A stretch of 64,000 nt of DNA from VRUE01 sp963715455 (GCA_963715455.1 OY970245.1:2294001-2358000); one strand, 5' to 3'; numbered from the stretch's first letter, positions 39,367 to 48,367 are shown. Program-made: numbers and translations. Notes: generated by a model from the sequence alone, not told the origin.

Positions 39367-40632
39367 ATGGAGCCGACGACGAAAGAGCGCTCCTCGTCTG
39401 CTCCTGCCTTCGCAATCGAGAAGGTGCGAGCCGCCTTCCCGGCGCTCGAGCGGGAGATCCACGGCCGCCCGGTTGCCTATCTGGACAGCGGTGCCAGCGC
39501 CCAGCGGGTGCTGGCCTCGATCCAGGCGGTCGACCGCTACGAGCGCTCCCACCACTCCAACGTCCACCGCGGCTCGCACACGCTCTCCGCCGAGGCGACG
39601 GCCGCCTACGAGGGGGCGCGGGCAACCGTCGCCGATCACCTTGGGGCCACCGACCGGCGCGAGGTGATCTTCGTCCGCAACGCGACCGAGGCGATCAACC
39701 TGGTGGCGCGGGCCTGGGGCGACGCCAACATCGGCGCCGGCGATCGCATCGTGCTCACCGAGATGGAGCACCACTCCAACATCGTTCCCTGGCAGCAGCT
39801 TGCCGAGCGGGTCGGAGCGGAGATCGACTGGGTGCCAGTCACCGACGAGGGCACGCTCGACATGGAGGCCTACGCGGCGCTGCTGGAGCGCGGGCCGAAG
39901 CTGGTCGCCGTCACCCACGTCTCCAACGTGCTCGGCACCGAGAACCCGCTGGCGGAGATCTCGCGCCTGGCGCATGAGGCCGGAGCGAGAGTCCTCGCCG
40001 ACGGCGCCCAGGCGGCGCCGAAGCTGCCGCTGGAGATGGCCGTTCTCGGCGTCGATTTCTACGCGGTCACCGGCCACAAGCTCTACGCACCGACGGGGAT
40101 CGGGGCACTCTGGACAAGGCTCGACCTGCTGCGCGCGATGCCGCCCTTCCTCGGTGGCGGCTCGATGATCCGCAAGGTGACCACCGAGGGCACCACCTAC
40201 GCCGACCCACCGGCGCGCTTCGAGGCGGGCACGCCGGCGATCGCCCAGGCGGTAGGCATGGCCTCGGCTCTGCGCTGGCTCGACGGCGTCGGCATGGAGG
40301 CCGTGCTCGAGCACGAGCGCCAGATCGCCGCGTACGCCTTGGAGCGCCTGACCGAGGTGCCCGGCCTACGCGTTTTCGGCCCGGCCGCGGCCCCCGAGCG
40401 CATCGGCCCGGTCTCCTTCGAGATCGAGGGCGTCCACGCTCACGACGTCTCCGAGATCCTCGATCGCCACGGCGTCGCCGTGCGTGCCGGCCACCACTGC
40501 GCCCAGCCGCTGATGGAGCGCCTCGGCGTCGCCGCCACCGCCCGCGCCAGCTTCGGCGTCTACACCACGCCCGAGGAGATCGACCGCCTGGTCGAGGGCC
40601 TCCACGACGCGCGCAAGGTCTTCGGCCTCTGA
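39367..40632 (+). CDS. sufS: Cysteine desulfurase SufS
   Basis: 421 residues from the ATG at 39367. The PLP lysine is in AVTGHKLYAPTGIGALW, and the catalytic Cys in RAGHHCAQPLMERLGV on the long SufS-type loop. The N-terminus has VAYLDSGASAQRVLASI and HHSNVHRGSHTLS. It removes sulfur from cysteine and hands it to SufU. Its TGA overlaps the sufU ATG by one base. Confidence 0.95.
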   Translation: MEPTTKERSSSAPAFAIEKVRAAFPALEREIHGRPVAYLDSGASAQRVLASIQAVDRYERSHHSNVHRGSHTLSAEATAAYEGARATVADHLGATDRREVIFVRNATEAINLVARAWGDANIGAGDRIVLTEMEHHSNIVPWQQLAERVGAEIDWVPVTDEGTLDMEAYAALLERGPKLVAVTHVSNVLGTENPLAEISRLAHEAGARVLADGAQAAPKLPLEMAVLGVDFYAVTGHKLYAPTGIGALWTRLDLLRAMPPFLGGGSMIRKVTTEGTTYADPPARFEAGTPAIAQAVGMASALRWLDGVGMEAVLEHERQIAAYALERLTEVPGLRVFGPAAAPERIGPVSFEIEGVHAHDVSEILDRHGVAVRAGHHCAQPLMERLGVAATARASFGVYTTPEEIDRLVEGLHDARKVFGL

Positions 40633-41057
40633 TGGACGAGCTCTACCGGGACCAGATCCTCGAGCACTACAAGCGGCCGCACAACTTCGGGCGACTGGAG
40701 AACCCGGACCTGGAGTTCGAGGACACCAACCCCTTCTGCGGCGACGAGCAGCACGTGACGATCCGGCTCGACGAGGAGGACCGGGTGGCGGAGATCGCCT
40801 TTGACGGCAAAGGCTGCGCGATCTCGACCGCGGCGACCTCGCTGCTCACCGACGAGCTGGCCGGCAAGTCGCGAGAGGAGCTGCTGCGATTGCCGAAGGA
40901 GTTCGTGCTCGAGCTGCTCGGCATCGAGATCTCGGCGACGCGGATGAAGTGCGCAATGCTCGGCCTCAAGGTCGTCAAGAGCGCCTCCCTCGGCCAGCCG
41001 GCCGAATGGGAGGACGAGGGCGAGGCAGGCGACCCCAGCGAAGCGTCGGTGCTGTAG
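40632..41057 (+). CDS. sufU: SufU sulfurtransferase/scaffold
   Basis: 141 residues. Zinc ligands are in place: Cys and Asp in NPFCGDEQH, Cys in DGKGCAISTA and Cys in ATRMKCAML. The extra segment between, typical of SufU rather than IscU, is present. SufU accepts persulfide from SufS. A bidirectional terminator closes this first SUF block. Confidence 0.94.
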   Translation: MDELYRDQILEHYKRPHNFGRLENPDLEFEDTNPFCGDEQHVTIRLDEEDRVAEIAFDGKGCAISTAATSLLTDELAGKSREELLRLPKEFVLELLGIEISATRMKCAMLGLKVVKSASLGQPAEWEDEGEAGDPSEASVL

Positions 41058-41107
41058 AGCGCATCCGACATTCACCCCACTGGGGTGGGGTCAAAGTCGG
41101 ATGCGCT
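41058..41107. terminator. Bidirectional terminator between sufU and the VOC gene
   Basis: AGCGCATCCGAC (41058-41069) pairs with GTCGGATGCGCT (41096-41107), and an inner ACCCCA-CT-GGGGT hairpin lies between. It sits between the convergent ends of sufU (41057) and the VOC gene (41118). Confidence 0.75.
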
Positions 41108-41117
41108 GCCTCAACTA

Positions 41118-41897
41118 CTAACTGGCGAGCGCGATCACCGCGAAGCTCGCGCCGTGGGGGTCGGTGAGGATCGAGAAGCGGCCGGCCGGGACTTCCATCG
41201 GCGGGACCATGACGCTGCCGCCGCCCTGCTTGGCCTGCTCGATCGCCGCGTCGGTGTCCTCGACCGCAAAGTAGACCTGCCAGTGGGCCGGCACCTGCTC
41301 GGGAACGCCGCGCTCGGTCATGTCGAGGATGCCGCCAACGGGGTCCCCGCCGAGGTTGATCGTCGTGTAGCCACCCGCCCCCTCGAACTCGACGTCATCG
41401 AAGGCCCAGCCGAAGACGGCGCCGTAGAACGCCTTGGCAGCCGCCAGGTCACGCGTGTTGAGCTCGTTCCAGGAGAGGGCGCCGGGCTCGTTGACGAGAC
41501 CCGCGCCGTGGAACGTGTTGGGCTGCCAGATACCGAAGACGGCGCCGGTGGGATCGGCGAAGACCGCCATCGAGCCAAGGTCGAGCACTTCCATCGGCTC
41601 GGCGATGACGCTGCCCCCGGCCTCGCTGACCTTCGCCGCCGTCGCGGCAGCGTCGGCCACCGAGACGTAGCTGGTCCAGGCGGGCGGCTGGCCCTCCTGC
41701 ATCAACGGCATCATGCCGCCGACCGGCTTGCCCCTGAGCATCGCCTGGCGGTAGCCGCCGGTTGCCTCGGAGTTGGCGCTCTCCGGCACGTCCCAGCCGA
41801 AGAGGCCCCCGTAGAACCCAATCGACGCCTCCAGGTCGGGGGATCCCAGGTCCACCCAACACGGGGTACCCGGCGCATAGGTGCTGCGCTCGCTCAT
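41118..41897 (-). CDS. Two-domain VOC/glyoxalase family protein
   Basis: 259 residues with two tandem VOC domains (about 10-125 and 135-259), each opening with CWVDLGSPDLEASIGFYGGL or SWNELNTRDLAAAKAFYGAV and ending in AVFADPTGAVFGIWQP or FSILTDPHGASFAVIAL. Similar proteins are annotated as CFP-30B-type glyoxalase-like or hydroxylase proteins. No obvious metal His at the first strand, so it may bind rather than catalyse. It lies opposite to, and splits, the SUF genes. Confidence 0.85.
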   Translation of the reverse strand: MSERSTYAPGTPCWVDLGSPDLEASIGFYGGLFGWDVPESANSEATGGYRQAMLRGKPVGGMMPLMQEGQPPAWTSYVSVADAAATAAKVSEAGGSVIAEPMEVLDLGSMAVFADPTGAVFGIWQPNTFHGAGLVNEPGALSWNELNTRDLAAAKAFYGAVFGWAFDDVEFEGAGGYTTINLGGDPVGGILDMTERGVPEQVPAHWQVYFAVEDTDAAIEQAKQGGGSVMVPPMEVPAGRFSILTDPHGASFAVIALAS

Positions 41898-42031
41898 CCT
41901 CTCTCCAATCCTCGAATATCGTGCAGTTGCTGGATCCTCCCACCCTCTGCCGGAAAGTGGTCAAGCCCCTGTTACGGTGCGCGGCCGGTCCTGCCCGGTC
42001 GCTAAAATCCGACCTATACACTAGGAATAAC

Positions 42032-42364
42032 GTGACGGACGGCACAATCACAGAGAAGATCAGCGTTTGCCCGGCGGCGGAGCTGCCCCCTGGGACGATG
42101 CATCTCGTCGAGCACGACGGGCGCAAGATCGGCGTCTTCAACTGCGAGGGCTCGCTGTATGCAATCGAGGATCGCTGCTCGCACGACGACGGGCCGCTCG
42201 CCGAGGGCGAGTTCAACGAGGCGACCTGCACGGTCGAGTGCCCCCGTCACGGCTCGCTCTTCGACCTGACCACCGGCAGGCCAAAGACGCTCCCCGCTTT
42301 CGCGCCGGTGCAGACGTTCACGGCGACCGTCGTGGACGACACGATCACCCTGGAGGTCGATTAG
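42032..42364 (+). CDS. Rieske-type [2Fe-2S] protein of the SUF locus
   Basis: 110 residues from a GTG at 42032. The Rieske motifs CSHDDGPL and CPRHGSLFD carry the two Cys and two His ligands. It is of the bacterial non-haem ferredoxin component type. It is 2 bp upstream of sufB, so it is part of that transcript and may supply electrons for cluster assembly or be an early cluster recipient. A TATACA-like box lies near 42015. Confidence 0.88.
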   Translation: MTDGTITEKISVCPAAELPPGTMHLVEHDGRKIGVFNCEGSLYAIEDRCSHDDGPLAEGEFNEATCTVECPRHGSLFDLTTGRPKTLPAFAPVQTFTATVVDDTITLEVD

Positions 42365-42366
42365 GC

Positions 42367-43800
42367 ATGGCAACACCCGAGGTCGTAGCGGAGAAACGCT
42401 CGCTGGCCGGCATCAACGCCGACTACAAGGAGAAGTTCGGCTTCCACGACTCCGAGTCGGGCTATGCCTACAAGGCGCCGAAGGGCCTCTCGCGTGAGAT
42501 CGTCGAATCGATCTCCGAGTACAAGAACGAGCCGCAGTGGATGCGGGACTTCCGCCTCAAGGCGCTCGAACACTTCTACGCGCGCCCGACCCCAACCTGG
42601 GGCGGCAACCTCGGCCAGATCGACTTCGACGACATCCACTACTTCGTCCGCGCATCTGAGAAAAACAGCCGCGACTGGAGCGAGGTGCCGGAGGACATCA
42701 AGAACACCTTCGACCGGCTCGGCATCCCCGAGGCGGAGCGCAAATTCCTCTCCGGAGTCGGCGCCCAGTACGAGTCGGAGGTCGTCTACCACCAGGTCAA
42801 CGAGAAGCTCGAGGCCCAGGGCGTGATCTTCACCGACATGGACACGGCGCTGCGCGAGCACGAGGACCTGGTGCGCGAGTACTGGGCGACGATCATCCCG
42901 CCCAACGACAACAAGTTGGCGGCGCTCAACTCGGCAGTCTGGTCGGGTGGCTCCTTCGTCTACGTGCCGGCCGGGGTCAAGGTCGAGATGCCGCTGCAGG
43001 CCTACTTCCGCATCAACACCGAGAACATGGGCCAGTTCGAGCGCACGCTGATCATCTGCGAGGAGGGTGCCGACGTCCACTACATCGAGGGCTGCACGGC
43101 GCCGGTCTACTCCAGCGACTCGCTGCACTCAGCGGTGGTCGAGATCTGCGCCAAGCCCAGCTCCCGGGTTCGCTACACGACCGTGCAGAACTGGTCGCAG
43201 AACGTCTTCAACCTGGTCACCAAGCGGGCGGTCGCCCACGAGAAGGCGACGATGGAGTGGGTCGACTGCAACCTCGGCTCGAAGCTGACCATGAAGTACC
43301 CCTCGATCTACCTGCTTGGGCCCGAAGCGCACGGCGAGATCCTCTCGATCGCCTTCGCCGGCGACGGCCAGCACCAGGACGCCGGCGGCAAGATCATCCA
43401 CGCGGCGCCGCGCACCTCCTCCTCGATCTTCTCCAAGTCGATCTCCAAGGACGGCGGGCGCAGCACTTACCGCGGGCTGCTGGAGATCGCCGACGGGGCG
43501 ACCGAGTCGCGCTCGAAGGTCGTCTGCGACGCGCTGCTGCTCGACGAGGACTCGCGCTCGGACACCTACCCGACGATCCGCATCGACGAGAACGACGCCG
43601 ACGTCGGCCACGAGGCGACCGTCTCGAAGATTGGCGACGAGCAGCTCTTCTACCTGCAGAGCCGCGGCCTCGACGAGGAGGAGGCCTCGAAGATGATCGT
43701 CAACGGCTTCATCGAGCCGGTCACCAAGGAGCTGCCGATGGAGTACGCGGTCGAGCTCAACCGGCTGATCGAGCTGCAGATGGAGGGCTCGATTGGCTGA
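42367..43800 (+). CDS. sufB: Iron-sulfur scaffold SufB
   Basis: 477 residues from the ATG at 42367 with AGGC just before it. Typical segments: KEKFGFHDSESGYAYKAPKG, AVWSGGSFVYVPAGVKVEMP, CEEGADVHYIEGCTAPVYSS, with the conserved Cys, and ATVSKIGDEQLFYLQSRGLD. SufB forms the SufBC2D scaffold. Its stop overlaps sufD (TTG at 43793) by 8 bp. Confidence 0.95.
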   Translation: MATPEVVAEKRSLAGINADYKEKFGFHDSESGYAYKAPKGLSREIVESISEYKNEPQWMRDFRLKALEHFYARPTPTWGGNLGQIDFDDIHYFVRASEKNSRDWSEVPEDIKNTFDRLGIPEAERKFLSGVGAQYESEVVYHQVNEKLEAQGVIFTDMDTALREHEDLVREYWATIIPPNDNKLAALNSAVWSGGSFVYVPAGVKVEMPLQAYFRINTENMGQFERTLIICEEGADVHYIEGCTAPVYSSDSLHSAVVEICAKPSSRVRYTTVQNWSQNVFNLVTKRAVAHEKATMEWVDCNLGSKLTMKYPSIYLLGPEAHGEILSIAFAGDGQHQDAGGKIIHAAPRTSSSIFSKSISKDGGRSTYRGLLEIADGATESRSKVVCDALLLDEDSRSDTYPTIRIDENDADVGHEATVSKIGDEQLFYLQSRGLDEEEASKMIVNGFIEPVTKELPMEYAVELNRLIELQMEGSIG

Positions 43801-44953
43801 GGTCGCAGTAGAGCCCGCCTGGCTTTCGGAGAGGCGCCGCGAGGGCGCCTCTCTCACGCAGAGCCTGCCGCTGCCCGACGCGAAGTCGAAGGGCTGGGAA
43901 TTCACCGACCTGGCGGGCCTGGAGATCGATGCCTACGAGCAGGTCGACGCCGACGCGACGATCAGCGCGCCGGAGGGCGTCACCGTCCTCCCCCTCGCCG
44001 AGGCAGCCGTCTCGCATGAGGAGCTGGTGCGGGAGCATCTCGGCTCGCTGGTGCCGGCCGAGGACCCCTTCGTCGCCCGCAACGAGTCCTCCTGGCGGGA
44101 CGGCGTGCTCGTCCACGTGGCGCGCGGCGTGCGGGTCGGCGAGCCGATCAAGATCGAGCTGCCGCTCGAGCAAAGCGGGGGGGCGCTCGCCTGGCGCACG
44201 CTCGTCGTGCTCGAGGAGGGCGCCGAGGCGGAGGTCTGGGAGCACTGGTCCTCGGCGAGCGATGACGTCGATGCGCTGCTCAACTCGGTGGTCGAGCTGA
44301 GCGTCGGCCAGGGCGCCACGCTGCGCTACGTCAACACCCAAGACATCTCCGAGTCGGCCTGGATATTTGCCACGCAGCGCGCCCAGGTGGAGCGCGACGC
44401 ACGCCTCGACTGGGCCGCTCTCGGCTTTGGCTCGGCGCGCGGCAAGGTGCGCATGGAGACCAAGCTGGCTGGCCCGGGCTCCGAGGCACGGGTCACTGGC
44501 GGATACGCCGGGGGGCCCGGGCAACACCTCGACTACGACACTACCCAAGAGCACGCAGCCCCCAACACGAACTCCGACCTTGCCTTCCGCGGCGTGCTCG
44601 CCGCCGGTGCGACGGCTGTCTGGCGCGGGATGATCCGCGTCGACCCCGGCGCCCAGCAGACCGACGCTTTCCAGGAGAGCCGCAACCTGCTGCTCTCTAC
44701 CGAGGCCCACGCGGATGCGATCCCGGGACTGGAGATCGAAGCCGACGACGTGCGCTGCACGCACGCCGCCGCGATCGCCCAGATCGACCGCGATCAGCTC
44801 TTCTACCTGACCTCGCGTGGCCTCGAGCCGGCCGAGGCGAAGTCGCTGATCATCGAAGGCTTCCTCGAGTCCCTGGTCGAACGGCTCGCCGCCGGCCCGG
44901 TCAGGGACGAGATCTCCGCAGCGCTCGAGCAGCGGCTCAGCGAGATCCTCTAG
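43793..44953 (+). CDS. sufD: Iron-sulfur scaffold SufD
   Basis: 386 residues from a TTG at 43793 inside the sufB end. N-terminal KSKGWEFTDLAGLEID and C-terminal RCTHAAAIAQIDRDQLFYLT, SRGLEPAEAKSLIIEGFLE are diagnostic; His in CTHAAA is the conserved SufD histidine. It completes the SufBCD complex. The locus lacks a visible sufT downstream. Confidence 0.94.
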   Translation: MAEVAVEPAWLSERRREGASLTQSLPLPDAKSKGWEFTDLAGLEIDAYEQVDADATISAPEGVTVLPLAEAAVSHEELVREHLGSLVPAEDPFVARNESSWRDGVLVHVARGVRVGEPIKIELPLEQSGGALAWRTLVVLEEGAEAEVWEHWSSASDDVDALLNSVVELSVGQGATLRYVNTQDISESAWIFATQRAQVERDARLDWAALGFGSARGKVRMETKLAGPGSEARVTGGYAGGPGQHLDYDTTQEHAAPNTNSDLAFRGVLAAGATAVWRGMIRVDPGAQQTDAFQESRNLLLSTEAHADAIPGLEIEADDVRCTHAAAIAQIDRDQLFYLTSRGLEPAEAKSLIIEGFLESLVERLAAGPVRDEISAALEQRLSEIL

Positions 44954-45078
44954 TCGCGCCTCTTGCGCCGTTCGACGAGCGCCGTGCGCAGCACGGAGCC
45001 GGCGACAATCAGAATCGGCGGCAGGTAGAGAACCCAGAGCCAATGAGTGGCATGGGCAAGGGGCAGAAGAAAAGCCAC
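44950..45078 (-). CDS. 42-aa single-pass membrane protein
   Basis: From a GTG at 45078: VAFLLPLAHATHWLWVLYLP, then PILIVAGSVLRTALVERRKR and RD. One membrane helix with a basic cytoplasmic tail. Its TAG shares bases with the sufD TAG. It lies 187 bp after the membrane gene ending at 45266 on the same strand, beyond a hairpin. The composition supports a real small gene; function unknown. Confidence 0.5.
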   Translation of the reverse strand: MAFLLPLAHATHWLWVLYLPPILIVAGSVLRTALVERRKRRD

Positions 45079-45098
45079 CGGCTAAGTATGGCTACTAA

Positions 45099-45138
45099 GC
45101 GCCGGAGCCACCCGCCTTGCGATGAGTGGCCCCGGCGC
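45099..45138 (-). terminator. Hairpin after the 465-aa membrane gene
   Basis: GCGCCGGAGCCAC (45099-45111) and GTGGCCCCGGCGC (45126-45138) pair at 12 of 13 positions. It lies in the 187-bp gap after the stop at 45266, and probably ends that transcript. The rest of the gap shows no gene. Confidence 0.55.
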
Positions 45139-45265
45139 CGAATTCGGAGAGGGAGAGTCAAAGTGGACTCATCCTTAGTAAACCAGATGTGAATACCGGC
45201 ACATCGGTAGAAAACCGCGAGCAGGCGTGGAACCCAACCATACTCTCCGCAAAACGCGGAATAAA

Positions 45266-46663
45266 TCATCCATTGGCGACGGAGAGCAAGTACATGCCGA
45301 AGCAGGTGAAGGCGACCATTACCGCCAGCATCCAGTACTGCGAACGGGCGGCCTGCCGGTAGTCACCCCAGTACGCCGTAGCGCGATCGTGAGCGAGGAC
45401 CAAGCCGATGACGTGACCGATCACCAGAGCCCCAACCTGTACGTACCAGATGGCATTGGCGCTGAGTAGCTTGAAGTCAATCCCGCCTGAAGCGGTTCCG
45501 AAGAGGTCTGTCGTCGCTGTGCCCAGTGGATCGGAGAGCAGATAGGTGAACTGAGCCTGCTCCTGGAAGACAAAGAGGCTGAAGTAGTGGGCGACGAGGT
45601 AGGCGAAAGCGATCGGGATCAGGGTGTGGGCGAAGCCGGAGCGCAATTTGGAGAACGGTGGGGCGCCGGCTATTCCCGCCATGCCCCGCACGCCGATCAA
45701 GTAGATGAGCGCGACGCCGCAGACACTGAGCAACATGAAGATCGTTGCCGAGAGCCGCAGCGACGCGGTGAGGCTGAGGCCGGCATCTGCAAACCACTCA
45801 AATAGCTGGGTGATCGCGCCCTTGTAGACGCCCTCCTGGGCACCGTCGTAGACAGTGGTCGCAATCGAGGCGATCACCACGGCAAGCGAGCCCGGCACGG
45901 TTGCCCAACTCGTCGCGGCAGCCATGGGACGGCGCCGCCCCAGCCTGCCTTCGTGGAAGGCAAACATCCCGAAGCGGGCAAACATGCCGAAGTAGACCGA
46001 GAACACCTCGCCGGTTTGGCACCACTTCTCAACGCCAAAGATCGCCATCATCACCAAGGTGTAGAAGGTGTAGACGAGCGCTGCGACCGCGGCAGGGTGT
46101 GGAGACAGACCCACCGCAACGCCACCGCTGGCGCCGTAGATGATCTCCAGCCAGACGAAGGCGAGCAGGCCAACGGCGGCCGGCCAACGCCCCAGAGCCT
46201 CCGGATAACGGAGGTGGGCGGGGCGCTGACCCGCGATCAGGGTGAATCCACCCCCCACCACTCGACCAATTGCACGCCAGGGATTAAAGGGCCGAAAGAC
46301 GTCACCGAAGATCACGCTGAACAATGGAAAACCGAGCCAGCAGGTGACGAAGAGAAAGGTGAGGGCGAAGTTACGGTCGGGGGCCTCGGTTCCCTCAAGC
46401 CCGGAGTAGATCGCCACGCCGAGCAAGAAGACACCGACCGCACCACAGAGAACTTGTACTAACAGGTTGCGCAGTACACGTGAGAGCCCCACTCCGAGCG
46501 GACGCCAATGGTCCTGCTCGAAGCGGGGTGTGCGCCAGCCCGCAGATAGCGCAAAGAAGGAAACGATCAGGACGATCGAAGCCCCCCAGGCGAAGAGCCA
46601 GGCCGGAATAGGCAGGTCCTGGCGCGCCGCCAGCGCGTGCGCTACTGGCAGCCAGAGGCTCAT
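45266..46663 (-). CDS. Polytopic membrane protein (fenitrothion-hydrolase-like annotation family)
   Basis: 465 residues with about 11 hydrophobic helices. Text such as CWLGFPLFSVIFGDVFRPFN, PWRAIGRVVGGG, YGAQEGVYKG-like loops and LVAHYFSLFVFQEQAQFTYL matches large integral membrane proteins that are often annotated as fenitrothion hydrolase in actinobacteria; that label is historical and no catalytic motif is visible. Its start overlaps the stop of the cupredoxin-like gene (46660) by 4 bp, so the two act together, perhaps in metal or redox handling at the membrane. Confidence 0.75.
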   Translation of the reverse strand: MSLWLPVAHALAARQDLPIPAWLFAWGASIVLIVSFFALSAGWRTPRFEQDHWRPLGVGLSRVLRNLLVQVLCGAVGVFLLGVAIYSGLEGTEAPDRNFALTFLFVTCWLGFPLFSVIFGDVFRPFNPWRAIGRVVGGGFTLIAGQRPAHLRYPEALGRWPAAVGLLAFVWLEIIYGASGGVAVGLSPHPAAVAALVYTFYTLVMMAIFGVEKWCQTGEVFSVYFGMFARFGMFAFHEGRLGRRRPMAAATSWATVPGSLAVVIASIATTVYDGAQEGVYKGAITQLFEWFADAGLSLTASLRLSATIFMLLSVCGVALIYLIGVRGMAGIAGAPPFSKLRSGFAHTLIPIAFAYLVAHYFSLFVFQEQAQFTYLLSDPLGTATTDLFGTASGGIDFKLLSANAIWYVQVGALVIGHVIGLVLAHDRATAYWGDYRQAARSQYWMLAVMVAFTCFGMYLLSVANG

Positions 46664-47094
46664 GGGTTGACGATCAGCTCGACGATCTGCCCGCCGTGGT
46701 GCATCTCGGTCTCGAACCCGCCTTCGATCGTCGCGGGGAAGTCGAAGGTGACCGAACCGCCGGCCTCGACCTCCTTCTCGATGTCGTAGCCGTGGACGTG
46801 GACCTCGTCGCCGGTGTCGGATTCGACCTTGAAGCGGATCTGGTCTCCCTCCTTGTAGGTCAGAGTCAGGACCCCATCAACCGGCTCGCCGTCTTTGACG
46901 ACGACAATCGGGACGGCAGCGGACGCCGCTTTCCCATCCTTGCCGGATCCATTCGGCGCCTGAGCTGCCGTATTAGATGCACGGTCCGATCGTTCGCTTG
47001 CGCTTTCGCCGTCGTCCTTGAGGGCTATCAGCAGGATCACGGCCACCGCAACTGCAGCGATGCCGGCGATCACGCGTGTCGTATTCGAATTCAT
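46660..47094 (-). CDS. Membrane-anchored cupredoxin-like protein
   Basis: 144 residues from the ATG at 47094. One N-terminal helix (about 7-25), a polar Ser/Ala linker, then a cupredoxin-like beta sandwich with IRFKVESDTGDEVHVHGYDI and GFETEMHHGGQIVELIVNP. The His and Met residues near HVHGY and EMHHGG are candidate copper ligands. It is translationally coupled to the polytopic membrane protein. Function is inferred as metal binding outside the membrane. Confidence 0.78.
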   Translation of the reverse strand: MNSNTTRVIAGIAAVAVAVILLIALKDDGESASERSDRASNTAAQAPNGSGKDGKAASAAVPIVVVKDGEPVDGVLTLTYKEGDQIRFKVESDTGDEVHVHGYDIEKEVEAGGSVTFDFPATIEGGFETEMHHGGQIVELIVNP

Positions 47095-47173
47095 CGTTCG
47101 GCTCCTTGCCAACGCGCAGGCTTGGCGGCGCTGCGCAGGTTCGACGGCCGAGTTGGCCGCCCGGTTTGCGTGG

Positions 47174-47410
47174 CTAGGGAACGAGCGGTGGCGGTCGCTG
47201 AGCGATGCCAAAAGCAATCAGCAGACCACCGCTGGCCGCATGGGTCTCGGGCGGCTTGGGATGCGCTTCGCGTCCCACCGCCCGCGGAGCTCGCGCAGCG
47301 GCGATTCGCGCGGCCAGTTTGAGGATCGCCTCGCAGCCCGGGTAGTGACCGAGCAGCAGCGCGACCAGCAGGAAGAAAAGCGGAACCAGTGCGAGGACGA
47401 TCTCGGCCAT
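47174..47410 (-). CDS. Small membrane protein upstream of the cupredoxin gene
   Basis: 78 residues: one N-terminal helix (IVLALVPLFFLLVALLLG), then HYPGCEAILKLAARIAAARA and a Pro/Arg/His-rich tail. A Cys and several His are present. It lies 79 bp upstream of the cupredoxin-like gene on the same strand, probably in the same transcript. No family recognised. Confidence 0.58.
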   Translation of the reverse strand: MAEIVLALVPLFFLLVALLLGHYPGCEAILKLAARIAAARAPRAVGREAHPKPPETHAASGGLLIAFGIAQRPPPLVP

Positions 47411-47463
47411 CGCCGGAATCTATCGAAGAGTTTTAAGCACTCCTAAGGCAATAGCTTTCGGGG

Positions 47464-48273
47464 ATGCGCCCGGAACGCGAGAACATCGCGGCCCCCGACC
47501 TGCCGGCTGACCTCATTTGGATCGGCGAGGCGCCGAAGTCGATGCCGGTGCTGACCGCGGCCGGACCGGCGCTGGTCCACTTCATCGACTACTCACAGCT
47601 CAACAGCGTGCGCACCCTCCCTTACCTGGTCGAGTGGGACCGACGCTACCGCGAGGCCGGCCTGCACACGATCTGCGTGCAGGCGCCGCGCTTCCCCTTC
47701 GCCGCGGAGCCCGAGAACGTCGCCGCGGGCCTGACAGCCCTGGGGGTCGAGCTCCCGGTCGCGATCGATGCCGAGCGCAAGCTCTGGCACGCCTACGGCT
47801 GCGAGGGCTGGCCCAGCCTCTTCCTCTGGAGCCTGGGCGGTGCACTGAGCTGGTTTCACTTCGGCGAGGGGGAGTACGCCGGCACCGAGGAGGCGATCCA
47901 GGCCGAGCTGCGCGAACTGGACGCGCTGCGCTCCCTGCCGACGCCGATGGAGCCGCTGCGCCCAACCGACACCCCCGGCGCCAAGGTGATGCCCCCCACC
48001 CCGGAGCTCTTCCCCGGCGGCTCGTGGGAACAGCCCTGGGAGGGCGACGAGCTCGCAGTCGAGTACGAAGCAGGAGGTGCTTACGCGACGATCGAAGGCG
48101 AAGGCACGCTCAGCGTGTCTTTGGACGGTGGCGAGCCACAAAAGCTCCAAATCCAAGGCGCGAACCTCTACCCGCTGGCCAAGCACGACCGCCACGAGCC
48201 CCACAAGCTCACACTCGAGCCTTCCGCCGACCTGCGCATCTGGTCCGTCAGCTTCGCCGCGGGCATCCCATAG
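47464..48273 (+). CDS. Thioredoxin-like protein with DipZ-type C-terminal domain, CxxC absent
   Basis: 269 residues. The thioredoxin-like half (about 30-165) has ALVHFIDYSQLNSVRTLPYL where the CxxC should be, then HTICVQAPRFPFAAEPENVA and CEGWPSLFLWSLGGALSWFH. The active-site cysteines are replaced, so it is unlikely to be a redox enzyme. The C-terminal part (about 190-269) is a beta-rich domain as in DipZ-like proteins. It is cytoplasmic by the lack of a signal. It ends in a large palindrome shared with ispH. Confidence 0.75.
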   Translation: MRPERENIAAPDLPADLIWIGEAPKSMPVLTAAGPALVHFIDYSQLNSVRTLPYLVEWDRRYREAGLHTICVQAPRFPFAAEPENVAAGLTALGVELPVAIDAERKLWHAYGCEGWPSLFLWSLGGALSWFHFGEGEYAGTEEAIQAELRELDALRSLPTPMEPLRPTDTPGAKVMPPTPELFPGGSWEQPWEGDELAVEYEAGGAYATIEGEGTLSVSLDGGEPQKLQIQGANLYPLAKHDRHEPHKLTLEPSADLRIWSVSFAAGIP

Positions 48274-48367
48274 CGGGAGGCACAGGGCCTCTCTGACGGG
48301 CGGATACTCAAATCGCCGGCCTAATTAGGCCGGCGATTGTCCGACGGAGAGGCCCTGTGCCTCCCGC
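48273..48367. terminator. Nested palindromes between convergent genes
   Basis: An outer 21-bp perfect inverted repeat (48273-48293 with 48347-48367) encloses a perfect 28-bp palindrome at 48311-48338 (arms AATCGCCGGCCTAA and TTAGGCCGGCGATT). The ispH stop (48325-48327) is at the palindrome centre, so the last 14 ispH codons form the stem. It should terminate both convergent transcripts. Confidence 0.75.

Noticed and set aside
45009..45269. 86-aa minus-strand frame between sufD and the membrane gene
   Set aside because: Unnatural composition; another frame there gives the more convincing 42-aa membrane protein.
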